From Plectosphaerella cucumerina (taxonomy: Eukaryota; Ascomycota; Sordariomycetes; Glomerellales; Plectosphaerellaceae): 64,000 bases of DNA. Position 1 is the first letter of the stretch; the number at the start of each line of letters is the position of its first letter. This document shows positions 36,041 through 47,868 of the stretch, piece by piece. The position numbers and the translations under genes were made by a program. The notes beneath the pieces were generated by a model. It saw only the letters and a list, made by a program, of their open reading frames with translations. It ran no database searches and had not been told where the DNA came from. The stretch spans positions 4,278,001 to 4,342,000 of the forward strand of contig JAGPXD010000003.1 in NCBI GenBank assembly GCA_020746995.1, read 5' to 3'.

Positions 36041-36357
36041 GGATTTCTGCCTCGAACATGAACATGTTCGGACGCCGTCATTATTGGTGGACTGAGCTGA
36101 AATATCATCATGCTGGCATGCATATGAGGTTCTGGCGCATGCCATGATATGTTGTTTTGATGGCCCTCAACTTCGATTCTAGAGTCACTGACAGCAACAC
36201 AAATTCAATTGTTGCCAACTGAAACACAGATCCTAGTCTGAGCACGTTGAGCTGCCAGCTCTTAACTTTCTATGACCTTGAATGCTGCAGATGCGATGCT
36301 TCATATTGCTGGTGGCCTACATAGTGTCTCTTTACCGCTGTTCTGTCATCAGCATCT
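36041..36357. other. Short intergenic between UCH37 and tRNA-Leu
   Basis: 317 bp of UCH37 3' UTR and upstream region of the tRNA gene; nothing else seen. Confidence 0.4.
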
Positions 36358-36454
36358 GGTGAGGTGGCCGAGTTGGTTATGGCGCCAGGTTAAGGTCACC
36401 TTAACGACATTCCTGGTGGGGCAACCCGCGCGAGTTCAAGTCTCGTCCTCATCA
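36358..36454 (+). tRNA. tRNA-Leu(AAG) with a 15-nt intron
   Basis: The acceptor stem GGTGAGG pairs with CCTCATC, leaving A as discriminator. The D-arm GCC/GGC is flanked by GAGTTGGTTAT. The anticodon stem is CCAGG/CCTGG with loop TTAAGG, giving anticodon AAG. The intron (TCACCTTAACGACAT) follows position 37, where fungal nuclear tRNA introns occur, and its CCTTAA is complementary to the anticodon-loop TTAAGG, as in typical pre-tRNA introns. A class-II long variable arm (TGGGGCAACCCGC) and a T-arm with TTCAAGT confirm tRNA-Leu. CCA is absent, as expected in a eukaryotic gene. Confidence 0.93.
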
Positions 36455-36462
36455 TAGCATCA

Positions 36463-36467
36463 TTTTT
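36463..36467 (+). terminator. Pol III T-run terminator of tRNA-Leu
   Basis: Five T residues begin 9 nt after the tRNA end, with further T-rich sequence downstream. This is a normal RNA polymerase III stop. Confidence 0.75.
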
Positions 36468-38971
36468 GCTTTTCTTTTCTGCCATGTCCCGATTCCTATT
36501 TTTGGCTTCACAAATCGTTCCCTCCTTTCACTGTTCTCTCAATACGGACTTGGCCGACTGCCACACCCAGGATAGGAACCTTGCCAGGTGGAGGTCGCTT
36601 GAAGCGGATTTCCGACATTTCTGAGCACCCTCACCACGGCGATTTCTCAGCAGCAGTGTCTCTTATCAGGCGATGGCTTCTTCCCAATCTGTGTAGAGCT
36701 GCGCTCGTGATGATCAGCTCACCCAGCACTCCTAACAGTTTAGGCCTAGGTCCAACGCCCAACGCCCGCCAGATGTGCATGAACGCCGAACGGCCGGCGC
36801 TCGGCGCGATGGTGGAGGGCATCTCAGCTCAGCTTCATGCAGGCGGTCGCCAGGAAAGGAAAGCGAGCTGCAGCGGGGTTTCCGCACCGTGATCCATGCT
36901 GTCGGCGCCGCCAGACGATAGCGATGCAGTGCCCAGTGGACATCAATCAGCCCCGGCCCGGGGGGGGGGGGGGGCGTCAGCTCCCTCCGCCCCCAGCGTG
37001 GAATGGCCTCGCGCTCACGCAGGCGGAGGCGGAGGCGGCGTGCGAATGAGCGGGCGGCCAGAGACATGAGAGAACGTCGCCGCCCGTGGTGGTGTCACCA
37101 TGCCCTGCCCGTCCTCGATATCGGTCTGTTCTGGTTTGTGATTAGGGCAAGTATCCCCCCTCTTTCGTGCATCACGGGGACATCGGGGACGCGCACAGCT
37201 CCGAGCGAGCAACGGCGCCGGCGCCCGTCACGACTCACTGGCTCACACACCATCTGATCGGTCGACTGCCAGTGGTGGTGGTGCGCTGCCGTTTGGTGTG
37301 CGGTGCAGTGGTCCACTCCTCCCTCCGCCAAAGGCGCGCCGTCTCTGAGGCGAGCGAGATGCCCGCGCTTCCCGCCTGAAGAACCCTGCTTTTCCTCTTA
37401 TCCATCTCACGCGGGCCGCTAGGCTCCTGGGCAGCTGGGACGAAAAAGCCGGGAAGAGAAGAGTGGGAGGGTAAGGTGAGCGAGAAGAGGCGCGCGGCCC
37501 ACCACGGGGCCAACCGCGTTCCATCTTTTTAATTCTTAAGACGGCGAGAGAGATGGGATCGAAGGGGTCTGTAGCCAGCCCTCCGGAGGCCACTCCGTAG
37601 GCTCGCCACACCCAGTGCATGCCGGTGCTCGATGGAGGGGTCACGGTGAGGAGGGGGACCAGGTTTCCCGAGTGAGACATTTCCAACTTCGTGTGCTCCT
37701 CGGCCGCACACCATCCCGCGCCGCGCGCATTCACACACCTCCGCAGATTCGTAGGACTGAGCTGCATGTGTGTGCGACTTTGTCCGAGTCGTGGAGTCGT
37801 CCATTCGGAAGAAGAGGGGTGAGGGCGGAAGGGGGTAAGGATGTGCGTGTGGTTCTACAGCGATCGCCAGACCCCTTGAGCCGCGAACACTCCTGGCCCT
37901 CTCGTCGAGCCAGCGTTCCTTGCATGGCCCCGATCCCCCTTCATGCGGCCGTAGTCGTAGCGCGCGTCGAGGCTGGTGCTGCATGGTGCGCGGCCGGCGT
38001 CGTCAACCTCCCGTCACCATCGAGGTCACACGGCTGCCTTTCTTGCCTGCGGCCTGCGCTATCCACTGATGCCTTCTGGGATGCCCTTCCTCGGTTTCGT
38101 CTGCAGTGCCCAGATATGAAAGAAGAGTCAACGGTATCGCGTGGGACGGCATTTGAACGACTCATCACATTACAGAAAGGGTCGCCGGGGCTTGGGCCCT
38201 CCCGAGAACGTGAGGGCGCTCTCGTCAGCTTCTCGGCCGGCTGACCAGCACCTTTCCCACCCCTCCCACACGGCCACCACCCTGGTCGAGAAAGAGAGGC
38301 CTCAAGGCAGCCCCTCCTTCTCTGATTCGAGAAACTCCGGCACGCCGCTCACGGTGTATGACTCTGGCGAGCGGCCATCAGGCTGGCAGTCGCCGCTCTA
38401 CTGATCATGATTTTGGCTCTCATGGGGCCTTGAGCCAGAGACAAGGCGGACCACCACCCCTCCTCCACCCCTCCCTCCTTTTCCACCCCCCTCCTCGATG
38501 ATGAGCGGGTATTTGGGTGTGTAAAGGCCAGGTTTTCCCCCTCGTCCCCATTCCCCATATTCAAGATCCTTCTTCCCAGATTTGGATGCAGGGGGCACTG
38601 GCTTGAAGGGAAGAAGGCAGCAGATGACCCGACCCTCCATCTTTCGTATAAGAACCTTTGGCGGCGCACCTCACCGTTCTCAGCTTCGTGTTGGATCCCT
38701 CTCTCATCCGTCACGTTCCACTTAGAAGGCGACCAATACTCTTCCTCCCGCTCCCCCCCTCCCTCTGCACTGTCCCAATCACAGCTACTTGAGCCGGCCA
38801 CGCCGGTAGAGGGTCCATCCCATGTACTGAGAAGAGCACAAGACGACAGACACATAACGTGCCTCCTCGGACTCAACCGCCTGGTGGTTATATATCCGAG
38901 CATAGACGGCACAACACCATCGCTTCTCTCCCCCGCCACTCTTCCCGTCTACACCATTCAGCAGACTCATC
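36468..38971. other. 2.5-kb intergenic region
   Basis: No gene recognised. A run of 15 G at 36960-36974 stands out. Open frames on both strands (for example 38349-38939 minus) have no domain or clear codon signal. The last few hundred bases are C/T-rich, probably the leader of the next gene. Confidence 0.4.
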
Positions 38972-39733
38972 ATGCCTTCTCGTCCAGGGGCAAAGTCTCG
39001 CCTCGACTCGTGGCCACCTACCCAAGTGCGCCTTACACCCACAACACCCAAGGACTATCCATCCCTTGAGGATATCGACGCCGATCCGCTCACTTACTTC
39101 CTCACCCCGGCCCCCGACCTGGAGGACATGGACGAGGACGTCGACATGATAGACTTTGACGCCGGAATCGAGAGCCCAGGCCGTTCCCACGACATCGTCC
39201 GCAGCGTCAGCCCTTCCAGCCTGGAGGGACTCGCCATGCCAAAGAGCCGCATGGCCTCGCCGCCCGTGCCTGAGCTCTACGAGACCACCATGCCCGACAC
39301 GGACGAGGAAGAGGAAGACTACGTCCGCTTCGCTCCTCCCAGCATCGGCCTCCCCAGGAACCCATGGGGACCCAAGGAGATCATGACGAGGTCGAAGACC
39401 AGGTCGACCGCCGGCCCGAGCATGCGTCTGACAGCCGAGGCCCTCCTGTCTGTGTCGTCGCCGCGAGGCCGCTCCAGGGCAACTTCCGGTCGGGGCAGGG
39501 ACGCAGCCTCTGCCTCGCTGCGGCGGCGAGGAAGCCATCTTTGGCGCTCGCCCAGCCCGGACGTCTGGTCCATCGAGGAGGAGACGGAGGAGGAGATGCT
39601 CAGCGAGCTAGGTAGCAGTGTCGGGCCTCGCAGCACCACCGACGGTGACAGGCCGGAGACAACTCGGGTAGATGGCAAGGCTGCAAAGCCGAAGAAGAGA
39701 GTGCGCTTCGTTCTGCCTGGCGAGGAGATGTGA
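38972..39733 (+). CDS. Hypothetical acidic, disordered fungal protein
   Basis: A single exon of 253 residues beginning MPSRPGAKS. Residues ~30-70 are acidic with a DMDEDVDMIDFDAG-type run, and residues ~110-122 include an acidic PDTDEEEEDY stretch. The middle is Ser/Arg-rich. The end has a basic KPKKRVRF motif and finishes in LPGEEM. The KRVRF patch resembles the RVxF motif of protein phosphatase 1 partners or a nuclear localisation signal, but this is speculation. The leader and in-frame ATG look normal. I know no family. Confidence 0.6.
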   Translation: MPSRPGAKSRLDSWPPTQVRLTPTTPKDYPSLEDIDADPLTYFLTPAPDLEDMDEDVDMIDFDAGIESPGRSHDIVRSVSPSSLEGLAMPKSRMASPPVPELYETTMPDTDEEEEDYVRFAPPSIGLPRNPWGPKEIMTRSKTRSTAGPSMRLTAEALLSVSSPRGRSRATSGRGRDAASASLRRRGSHLWRSPSPDVWSIEEETEEEMLSELGSSVGPRSTTDGDRPETTRVDGKAAKPKKRVRFVLPGEEM

Positions 39734-41727
39734 GTCAGGCGAGGCGAGGCGACGCAGGCAGCGAGGCACTCTCGGTTCGCATACATGCATACAACGGAGT
39801 TTGGGAGGCAGGGGTTTGTTTGGCATTTTTGGGCAGGTCTTTTTTTGCATCTTGGAGCGAGGCAACCATACACCCGATTCCCCATGTTTGGCTTTCTTAG
39901 GACCGGTTCAGGGCGCAGTGCGATGGAGGCTATGTTGGCAGAAAACGTCGCCAACGGGATATTAGTGTGACATGAGCATATTCCTCAAATCGAACAACTT
40001 GACAAGAAGCAGCGCAAACTTACCAACGTGCCTCGTGAATGTGTGACCAGAACGCAGCGGAACACTCGACGGGTGGGCAGCGTAGCCCTAGCTGTGCACC
40101 GGCGCGCATCAGGCGGCTTGTGGCCCTGTCGATCGATTCTGAAGTCCATGTCGGCGGTGTGCAAACGTGATGCCACAATGCCATGACTTGGCATGGTAGA
40201 TATCGATGCGCATCGAGATCGGAGATCACGCAGGTCCTGGTTTACAAAGGGTGTGTCGGTGCCGTGATCCGCCTGGCACTCAATCCCCTCGAGGCCATGC
40301 GAGCCCTCCTGCGCCTCAAGTGTGTCTCAGTCCGGGAGGCGGAAGTCAGGGAAGTCGACTGTCGCAAGACATAAGACCTGCCCGCGAGAACAGAGAGAAG
40401 CAGAAATCCTGCTGCTTATCGATCCCATATCACGGGGCCGGTGGTTGGTGGTCATCCGCGCTTCGGGTGCCGAGACTAGAGAAGCAACGCCGAGCCAGGG
40501 TTGACGTTGTAGTGATGGCAGCACGGAGCCCATAGTGGCATTGAATATGGCCTGCGCGCGACGGGAAACAGGTTGTGAGATGGGAGTGGGAATGGAGTTG
40601 GTCGAGGTGGAGAGGCAGGGCTGTTGTCAGTTGTGTTTTCCAGGGCGAACAAAAGCCAATTTTGCAAGTGCCGGCTCGATGCAATCTGGCACCGATCTTT
40701 CGGGGTCTCTCTTGTTCAATCGGGAGAGAATAGAGGCGATCAGTCGATGGGTCGGCGGCCAAGAGATCGAGATGGGCGATCGAGGATGAGTGACAGGAAG
40801 TGCAAATAAAGGGCGAGGCAAGCGCTGGCGGGAAGGAAGAGGCCGGGTGACCCCTGCCACGAGACGACGCTGAACCGGGAAGTTGGCGACGCCGGGCTGT
40901 CCTCCTTGCAGCGCCTGATTGGGCGGATGCGCCCGTTGGCGTCCACGCCGCTCTCACTGTGCGGCAGCTTCGGCGGGGCTTTACAGAACCCCACCTGCCC
41001 GAGGGCGCCGAAGCCATTTGTTTACGACGGCAAGCTTTGTGACGACGCCATTGGTTGCTTCCCCAGCGGCCACCGGGCAACGGTCAATTTCACTCGTATG
41101 CATGGATGCAACGCAACGCACCTTGGATGCAGCAGGCTGCTTGCTACGACATCCTTGGAGGAGAGGTAGGCGGTGCTGCTGAACAACGACCGCGCATTAC
41201 CTTGGAAGGCGCACACAACACACGCATACGCCTGCAGACCACACCCGAGCCTCCGTCCCTTCCTCTTGGACGGACAGCTTTCCGAGAGGGACGAGCTGCA
41301 GCAAAACAACCAAGCAAAGCCCCCTCGAGCTGAGGCAACGACACACTTCCTCCGAGGAAGCTGCCCCTCGCATACCAGGCACCGTCTAGTCCTTCCAATT
41401 TTTTTTGGATGCTTCATGATCACAGTTTCCAACCCGCTCGCTTATCTCCCAACCGCCGCAACATCATCCCACCTCTTGCCTCATGCGCCAAACACCCGTG
41501 GCACCGGCATCCCCCAAGATCGTAGCCTGTACTACACGACAGCATGTCGTCTGCCTAGAAGAAGGTTGGTGCTCACGAGCCGGAAACCACCACCCGCGCG
41601 CAGACCCGATAGCCGCTCCTCCTCTACCTCCAGCCTCGCGATGCGTCGCGCGCAGAGAGGAGCGGCTGGATCTTGGCTAGGACGATACAAGGAAGGAACA
41701 TGTGGCTGATCTTGACTTCCACAGACC
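39734..41727. other. 2-kb intergenic / long leader of the RhoGEF gene
   Basis: No gene is supported. The longest frame on the minus strand (40430-41080) has no recognisable domain. A CTTCCACAG sequence just before the RhoGEF ATG could be the acceptor of a 5' UTR intron. Confidence 0.4.
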
Positions 41728-44700
41728 ATGTCCTCCAAACCGCCCGACGATACGGGCTCGCCCGATGCAACTCCAGATGTTGAGGAGACCCCATCGACGC
41801 CCAAGAAGAGCCCGGCTCCCCGACGACCCAGCAACGCCGCCGCTACTCCCGTCGGCCGCAAGGTCTCAGGCCTCAAGCTCACGCCGAAAAGTGCGCCCGC
41901 CGGACAGAGGCGCCGCTCTGCCCCCAGGAAGCCCGCGGAGGGCCCGGGCCCGACCCTGCTTGCCGATTTTCTCATGGGACGCCCCTCGCCACAGCGAACA
42001 GAAAAGACTCGCCAACGACGCCAGAGTCTCGAGGCAGTCAAGCTGGAGATGCGCCAGTCTAGTGTCCGCAAGATTCAGCAGCCGGGAGGGGTGCGCGACC
42101 GCGTCAAGCACTGGCAGAAGAAGAATGCGGCCGCAATGATTGCTGGCGACCCCTCCGCCACCCCCAGCGAGCCTACCGAGATCTTCACCGACGAGGAAGA
42201 CAGCGTGACGGAAGAGGATCGCGTGAGAATCAAGTTGCGCCAGAAGAAACGACCATCTCCCAAGGTTGTGGTGCACAACTCTGCCACCAAAGACGAACCG
42301 GGGAAAGATGCCGGGCCATCCGCAACCCCCGATCCAGACCAGTCGCCCACCAAGGGTCCCCCTAAGAGGGTAGTGAGCGATACGAACTGGATGGCCAAGA
42401 AGAACAAGAAGAGCCCACCAAGATCAAAATCACCACCAAAGCCGAAGAAAGATGCCAGCTCTGGTCCTCAACCCCTCCCGAAAGATTTCCTGCAACGACC
42501 AGCCGTCAACCCACCTATTTCTAAGAAGATCAAGGATTGGGCAGTCAAGGTCGAGCCGCCAGAGCCGCCATCAAGCTCAAAACACAGTCGCGCCAAGTCT
42601 CGCGAGCCCGACAGCATCCGCGTCAAGTCCGTCGGCGCCTTGTACGAGGGCCTCGACACATCATCCAAGCAGTCCCTGAGCTCAAGGGGCTCGGGCGATG
42701 ACGGCATCCGAGTGAGGCCCATAAGGAGCAGCAAGCCAGACGATGACGGCATCCGGGTTAAGCCTGTCAAGAGCCCCTTCGTCAAGACCACACCCCGGGC
42801 TGCATCTCCTCGCGGATCGCCAGGTCCGAAAAGTGCACCTTCGGCAACAACACGACGGTCATCCCCAGACGAGCATGGCATCATCGTCATGGAGGAAGAG
42901 GATGACGAGGACAAAGACTTCATAGAGGTCATCGAGGATGAGGACTCTATTCTCGACACACCCACGCGGCGACGCTCACCAAGGAGCCAGGAGCGGAAGC
43001 CCAGCAGGAGACGAACCCCGCCAAAGGCCGCAAAAAGCGGCGCCGCCTCCGATGATCGGTCCTGGATCAGTACCGACACTTCTGCGCTGAGATCCGGAAC
43101 AGATGGGTCCGATTTGAGCTCCAGTGTCCTGACCAGCGCCGTCGGTGCCAAGTCTCTCGCCGACATCCCCTTTGGATACTCGGCTTTCAGCGAGCTCGAT
43201 CTTCCAAGCGGCGCCAAGGGCTCGAAGCGTCCCAAGGCCGAGCGCCAGCCCAGCTTCAAGGGCATGCCCAATGTCTTCAAGAAGGTCGTTGCCGAGGGCA
43301 AGAAGATGCTCTCGGAGGCCGCCGAACCGCCCAAGCCATCCGTTGCCAACAAGCCACCAAGCATAGAAAACTGGCTCAGCGGCACCGTAGATCCGTTCGT
43401 CGAGAAAACAGGCGGATCCAAGCCAACGGGTCAGAAGAAGGAGTCCACCGAGAAGGACCGAGCGCGCCAGAACGAGTCCCGCAGGCGGTCCTCGGTGGAC
43501 AAAAGACGTAGACCTGCATCACCGCCGCCTCGAACAGAACTCACCGAAGTGACGGACATGACCGAAAGCACCGGCCTGACGCAGACAACGGCGACAACAG
43601 ACTTCACCGAGAGCACTGAAAGTACGGAAAGCACAGAGAGTACGGACAGTGCATACAACAGAGCGCCCAGCCCTGAGACAGTCAAGGAATCCGACAAGAC
43701 TCCCACGCCGACAAGCCTGAAGCGGAGGTCGGCAACCAGGGCTACCTCGTCCCCACTCCGGTCTGGAGGAAAGAAACCGTTCAAGGAGGTGCTCAAAGAG
43801 GCCTTCCGGGGCGAGTCCGGCAACCATGTGTTCCTGCCGAAGCGGTACGCCAGCTACGAGAAGCGCCCGGTATCACCAGAATACGATGATTACGACGACG
43901 ATGACTATTCTGGTCTCGACGGACAGAGGACCCAGCTGTCCGGATCGAGCGGCAGCTGGACCGATGATCTGTCATCGCTGAGCGACGAGAGGACCGCCAG
44001 CATGGCAGGGCCTAGGCGAAAGCCGCCAACAAACGGTGTTCATGAGCTGTCCACCATTCTGGGCTCGACTGACGATTATTCCAGTCGCGGATCAGAACTG
44101 AGCTCTCAACTATCCGATACCACGGTCACTCAGTCCACCGCCCTTACGAGGGACACGGAGGTGTCGAGGCAACGGAGTCATGTTTCTGGAGGTGGTCTGA
44201 AGAGACGCTTGACCAAACACTCAGACCTGGTGTCTGTGCTGTCTCTTCCCGACGACCACCATGTTCCCGGCGGGCTGAGGAACCTGCACTCGCGGGCCAG
44301 CCTGCGACGGACAAAGAGCAAGACCGACACGGTCACACTGGATGACCTGCTTCAGGAGTTCGTGGAGGACGAGAACCTGTACCAGCGGGAGCTGAAGACC
44401 CTTGTCGACGGTGTGGTCCCCGTCCTCCTGACTACGGTTCTCAACGGCGATAGCAGGACTGCCGCCAGTCTCTTCGGGCCCGAGTCGCCAACCTCCAAAG
44501 CGAACAGCATGTCCAAGGCGGTCGTTAACATGGGCATTGCGCTGGAGAAGATGAAGAACGCCCACCGGAGAGCCTCCCACACAGACATACACAAGCTCAT
44601 CTCCTGGATGCAGACGGTCGTTCCTATCTACGACAGCTACTTGGACTCCTGGCGCCTTGGCTTCCAAGATCTCATCGTCAACCTGCTCCCGGCCGTCGAC

Positions 44701-47365
44701 CGGCTGGACGATGAGGACTCTCTGATCGGTGCCCTGCCGCGCAACGCCGAAGGCGACGTCGTCAACGAGCACGGTGACCGTGTCGACGTCGCACACCTGC
44801 TGAAGAGACCCATTTTGCGCATCAAACTCCTCTCGCGATGGGCTCAGGTAAGTTTCCTTCATCTAATTTAGTTTCGCAATCAGTGACTGACAGAACTAGG
44901 GTGTGCACTATCTACTATCTTCCTACGACACGCTCGCTCTCTCTGGCGACTTTGACTCCTTGCAGGACAAGGCTCGGCGGCGCCAGAAAGAGGAGTCTGC
45001 TCGCCTGGCTGATGAAGATGCCTTTAATACGGACACGAGCCGCACTCGTGATCTACGGACTCTCGCACCCTTGGGCAACATCAAGATCGACACGACCAAG
45101 CAAGTCAACGCGAAGGATCTCTTCTCCCTGAATCTGTCGCACTCCAATGGCCAAAGACTCGAGTGCCAGGTCGAGCTGATCCACCGCGACAAGCCATCCA
45201 TGCCTGCTGACAAGGGCGACCTCCTGATCCGAGAGACTGGCGGCGGGCGGCGAACATGGCTCCTCTTCCCTCCTGCGCCGTGGTCGGCCGTCTCTGCCCG
45301 GAAGGGAGACGCCGAATATGAAATGGTCATCATGATCCAAGGACGACATAACGGCAAACAGTGGTTCCAGCTGCTCAGCCTCACCACAGACAATGACGAG
45401 CAGATCGAGGACTGGTTGGAGATGCTTGGAACCACACCTGTCCCACCTGCGATCACCGCCGTCAGCGCAGCAGAAGAGGAAGCCACGGCTCCTCCCTCGC
45501 CCATCTCAAGAGCTGCCGACGTTCCCGTCGGGGGCAAACTCCGCACGAGCAGTGCTTCTTCGCCAGGCCCCTCATCCCCTGAACCGGAGTCTCTCCCTAC
45601 GACCCCTATGAAGCGACCGACACCCAGTCGCTACCATCAACGAGACTTCAACAAGACCCCTCTTGCGTCTCCGGTCAGCCCTGCGTCAGACACCACGCCC
45701 ACCCAGGAATCTCACGATGAAGCCCGAGAGCGCAAGGCCGATCGCAGCCGGTCCCTTAGCGAGGACATGCGGCCAGAGCCATCTCAGCTCAAGAAGGCAA
45801 GCCCCAACTCGACTCCCTACCGGGACGACGGCGCCCCTCCCCCTCCCGTGCACCGGTCCTTCAGCTCCAAATCGCCCAAGCCCCCCGTGGAGCTGAAGAG
45901 CCCTCACATGAAGCGCCGGACATCATCGCCTCTCAAACGAGAATATCTCCCGTCCGATGACTCCTCCGTCACGGAGGCCACCTTCACAAGCGAGTCTGAT
46001 ACTGAGTCATCCGAGGATGAGTTTGATGATGCCTCTGAGGTCCCGGAGACCGAAATCGGCGTCAGCATCAAGGGCCATGATCTCAGGCCTGAGCCTACAG
46101 ATTCGATGATTTCCGAGTCGATTTGCAGCTTGGCACCCTCACACTCGGCGTCGCAGGCTGGCTACCAGAACGGCGAGGCGAGGATGCCAGAGGGCTTCAC
46201 AAGATACATCGCATCCATCTCCCATTGGTACGAGAAGAAGGGAGTATGGAAGGACATCTCTGCCGAGCCATGCTCTGTCCTCGTCGGCCCTGGCACTATC
46301 GAGGCCTACTCATTCGTGGCTAATGGAGAGGACAGGGTAAAGCCAATGCTTGCTCTGGATCTGACACCCCTGGTCCTCCTCCGTCAGTCCACAGTCGTCG
46401 ACCTGGAGATCCGCTCCTCCGTGCAGGACCATTGCACGCACAAAGACACAAAGGGCGGAAACTTCCGCTTCAGGTGCCCGTCGAGCACCGAGTGTTACGA
46501 CTTATACATGGCTGTCCACCATGCGCGTCTCAACAACCAAAAATTCATCCAGCTTGAGAACGACGCACGCTTCAAGCAGTTCGGCGAGAGGCAGGCCCCT
46601 CAGGACAACGACGGCGACAGCAGCTCCAGGCGCCGCAGCTGGTTCGGCAGGAAGAACAGCTACCGCGCTTCAACGAGAGCGCCCTCCCAGTCCCAGGAGG
46701 GCGGCAGCGCCGCGCCGTCATCCAGCATTTCCGCATCGAGCTTCCTCAAGCGGCTCACAGGTGGCGGCAACCTCGCCTTCAACCTTGCTCGATCCTCCGT
46801 CGACAAGCAGCACTCAGCCTTCAACGGCGGTGGTAGCGGCAACAACAGCAGCTACGGCGACAGCTCGTCGTCCTCGGGCGGTGCCAACACTCCCCGAGCG
46901 CCATCGCTGTACTCATCCGCCCGCATGAGCAACGCGCAGGCTCCCTCCCCTGACAATATCCGCATCCGCCTCCATCTCCTCGTCACGGCCACAAAGTGGG
47001 AGGACTACGGCAACTGTGTGCTGCAGATCCGCCGGCCGCCACCGGGCTGGCACCAGGCCCTCCGCGCCAACCACGGCCTCGAGAAGCGCATCACCGTCAC
47101 AACTATGCCGCGAAAGGACTCGGAAAAGCCCCGCATCGTTCTGGACGCCGTTCTGGGCTCCGGCTGCTTCACACCCATGGGCTCCCGCGGCATCATCTGC
47201 GGGATCTGGGAGGAGCTCAAAAACGCCAACGGCGAGGTTGGCGTCGCCTCAGCGACAGGCGTCGCTGCAGGCAGCATCAAGAAGTGGTGCTTCCAGTGCT
47301 CCAGCGCTGGCGAGGCCTCGTGGGTGCTGAGGCTCGTGCACCAAGAGGTGTTGGGTTTGATTTGA
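41728..47365 (+). CDS. Large RhoGEF (DH-PH-like) scaffold protein
   Basis: Two exons (41728-44847, 44900-47365) around a 52-nt intron encode 1,861 residues. Residues 1 to ~860 are largely disordered, rich in Ser, Pro, Lys and acidic runs, with Glu-Ser-Thr repeats at about residues 625-650. Residues ~868-1070 resemble a DBL-homology RhoGEF domain: a first helix LDDLLQEFVEDENLYQRELKTL, then paired helical segments ending in RPILRIKLLSRWAQGVHYLLSSY. A PH-like domain follows (~1095-1220, ending QIEDWLEML). Another PH-like segment lies at ~1470-1595, and a beta-rich C-terminal domain at ~1725-1861. The order fits Bud3-like/fungal GEF proteins that activate Rho or Cdc42 GTPases during polarity or septation. 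The target GTPase is unknown. ATG 41728 is used; a spliced upstream exon is possible. Confidence 0.72.
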
Positions 47366-47868
47366 GCCCATCACCATCATCACACCAGGTCGTATTCTAC
47401 GGCCACCCCCCCTTCCCACCTAACCCCCTTTTGTTTTTCCTTTGTCCCTTGTTTCATTACTGTCTAGGTGAAGGATTTGATACCACCGCGGGGCTTCGAC
47501 AGAACCCTGCCTGTTTGTTTGACTGTTTCGAGTATGGCGCCGGCGGCGAGCCGAAGGAGGCTCCGGGGAGGGAAAGTGGCATTTAGACGGGTGGTAGCAC
47601 ATGGCGCTGGAGGCTTTTCTGTATTAATATACCATGGTCGCGGCTGGTGTTCCAGCAGAGGTTTCAATGATATGGACGTTTGAGTTGCATGCTGCGGTCA
47701 AGTGGCTCGGTGAGTATCGAGTGTGTTGGTTATGACTCAACCTGGCGGTACCACCGCCCTGGGAATCACCTCATTTCCCACTCGACCAACATGCCTACGT
47801 GTTTGGGGCTGCTTCTACTCTCGATACCACCTGTTTCGCCCTTGCATTTCCCGACCGACAACACTATC
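47366..47868. other. Intergenic between RhoGEF and the decayed gene
   Basis: 503 bp of 3' UTR and leader sequence. The frame of the next ORF is open upstream of its ATG, but no further gene is evident. Confidence 0.4.
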
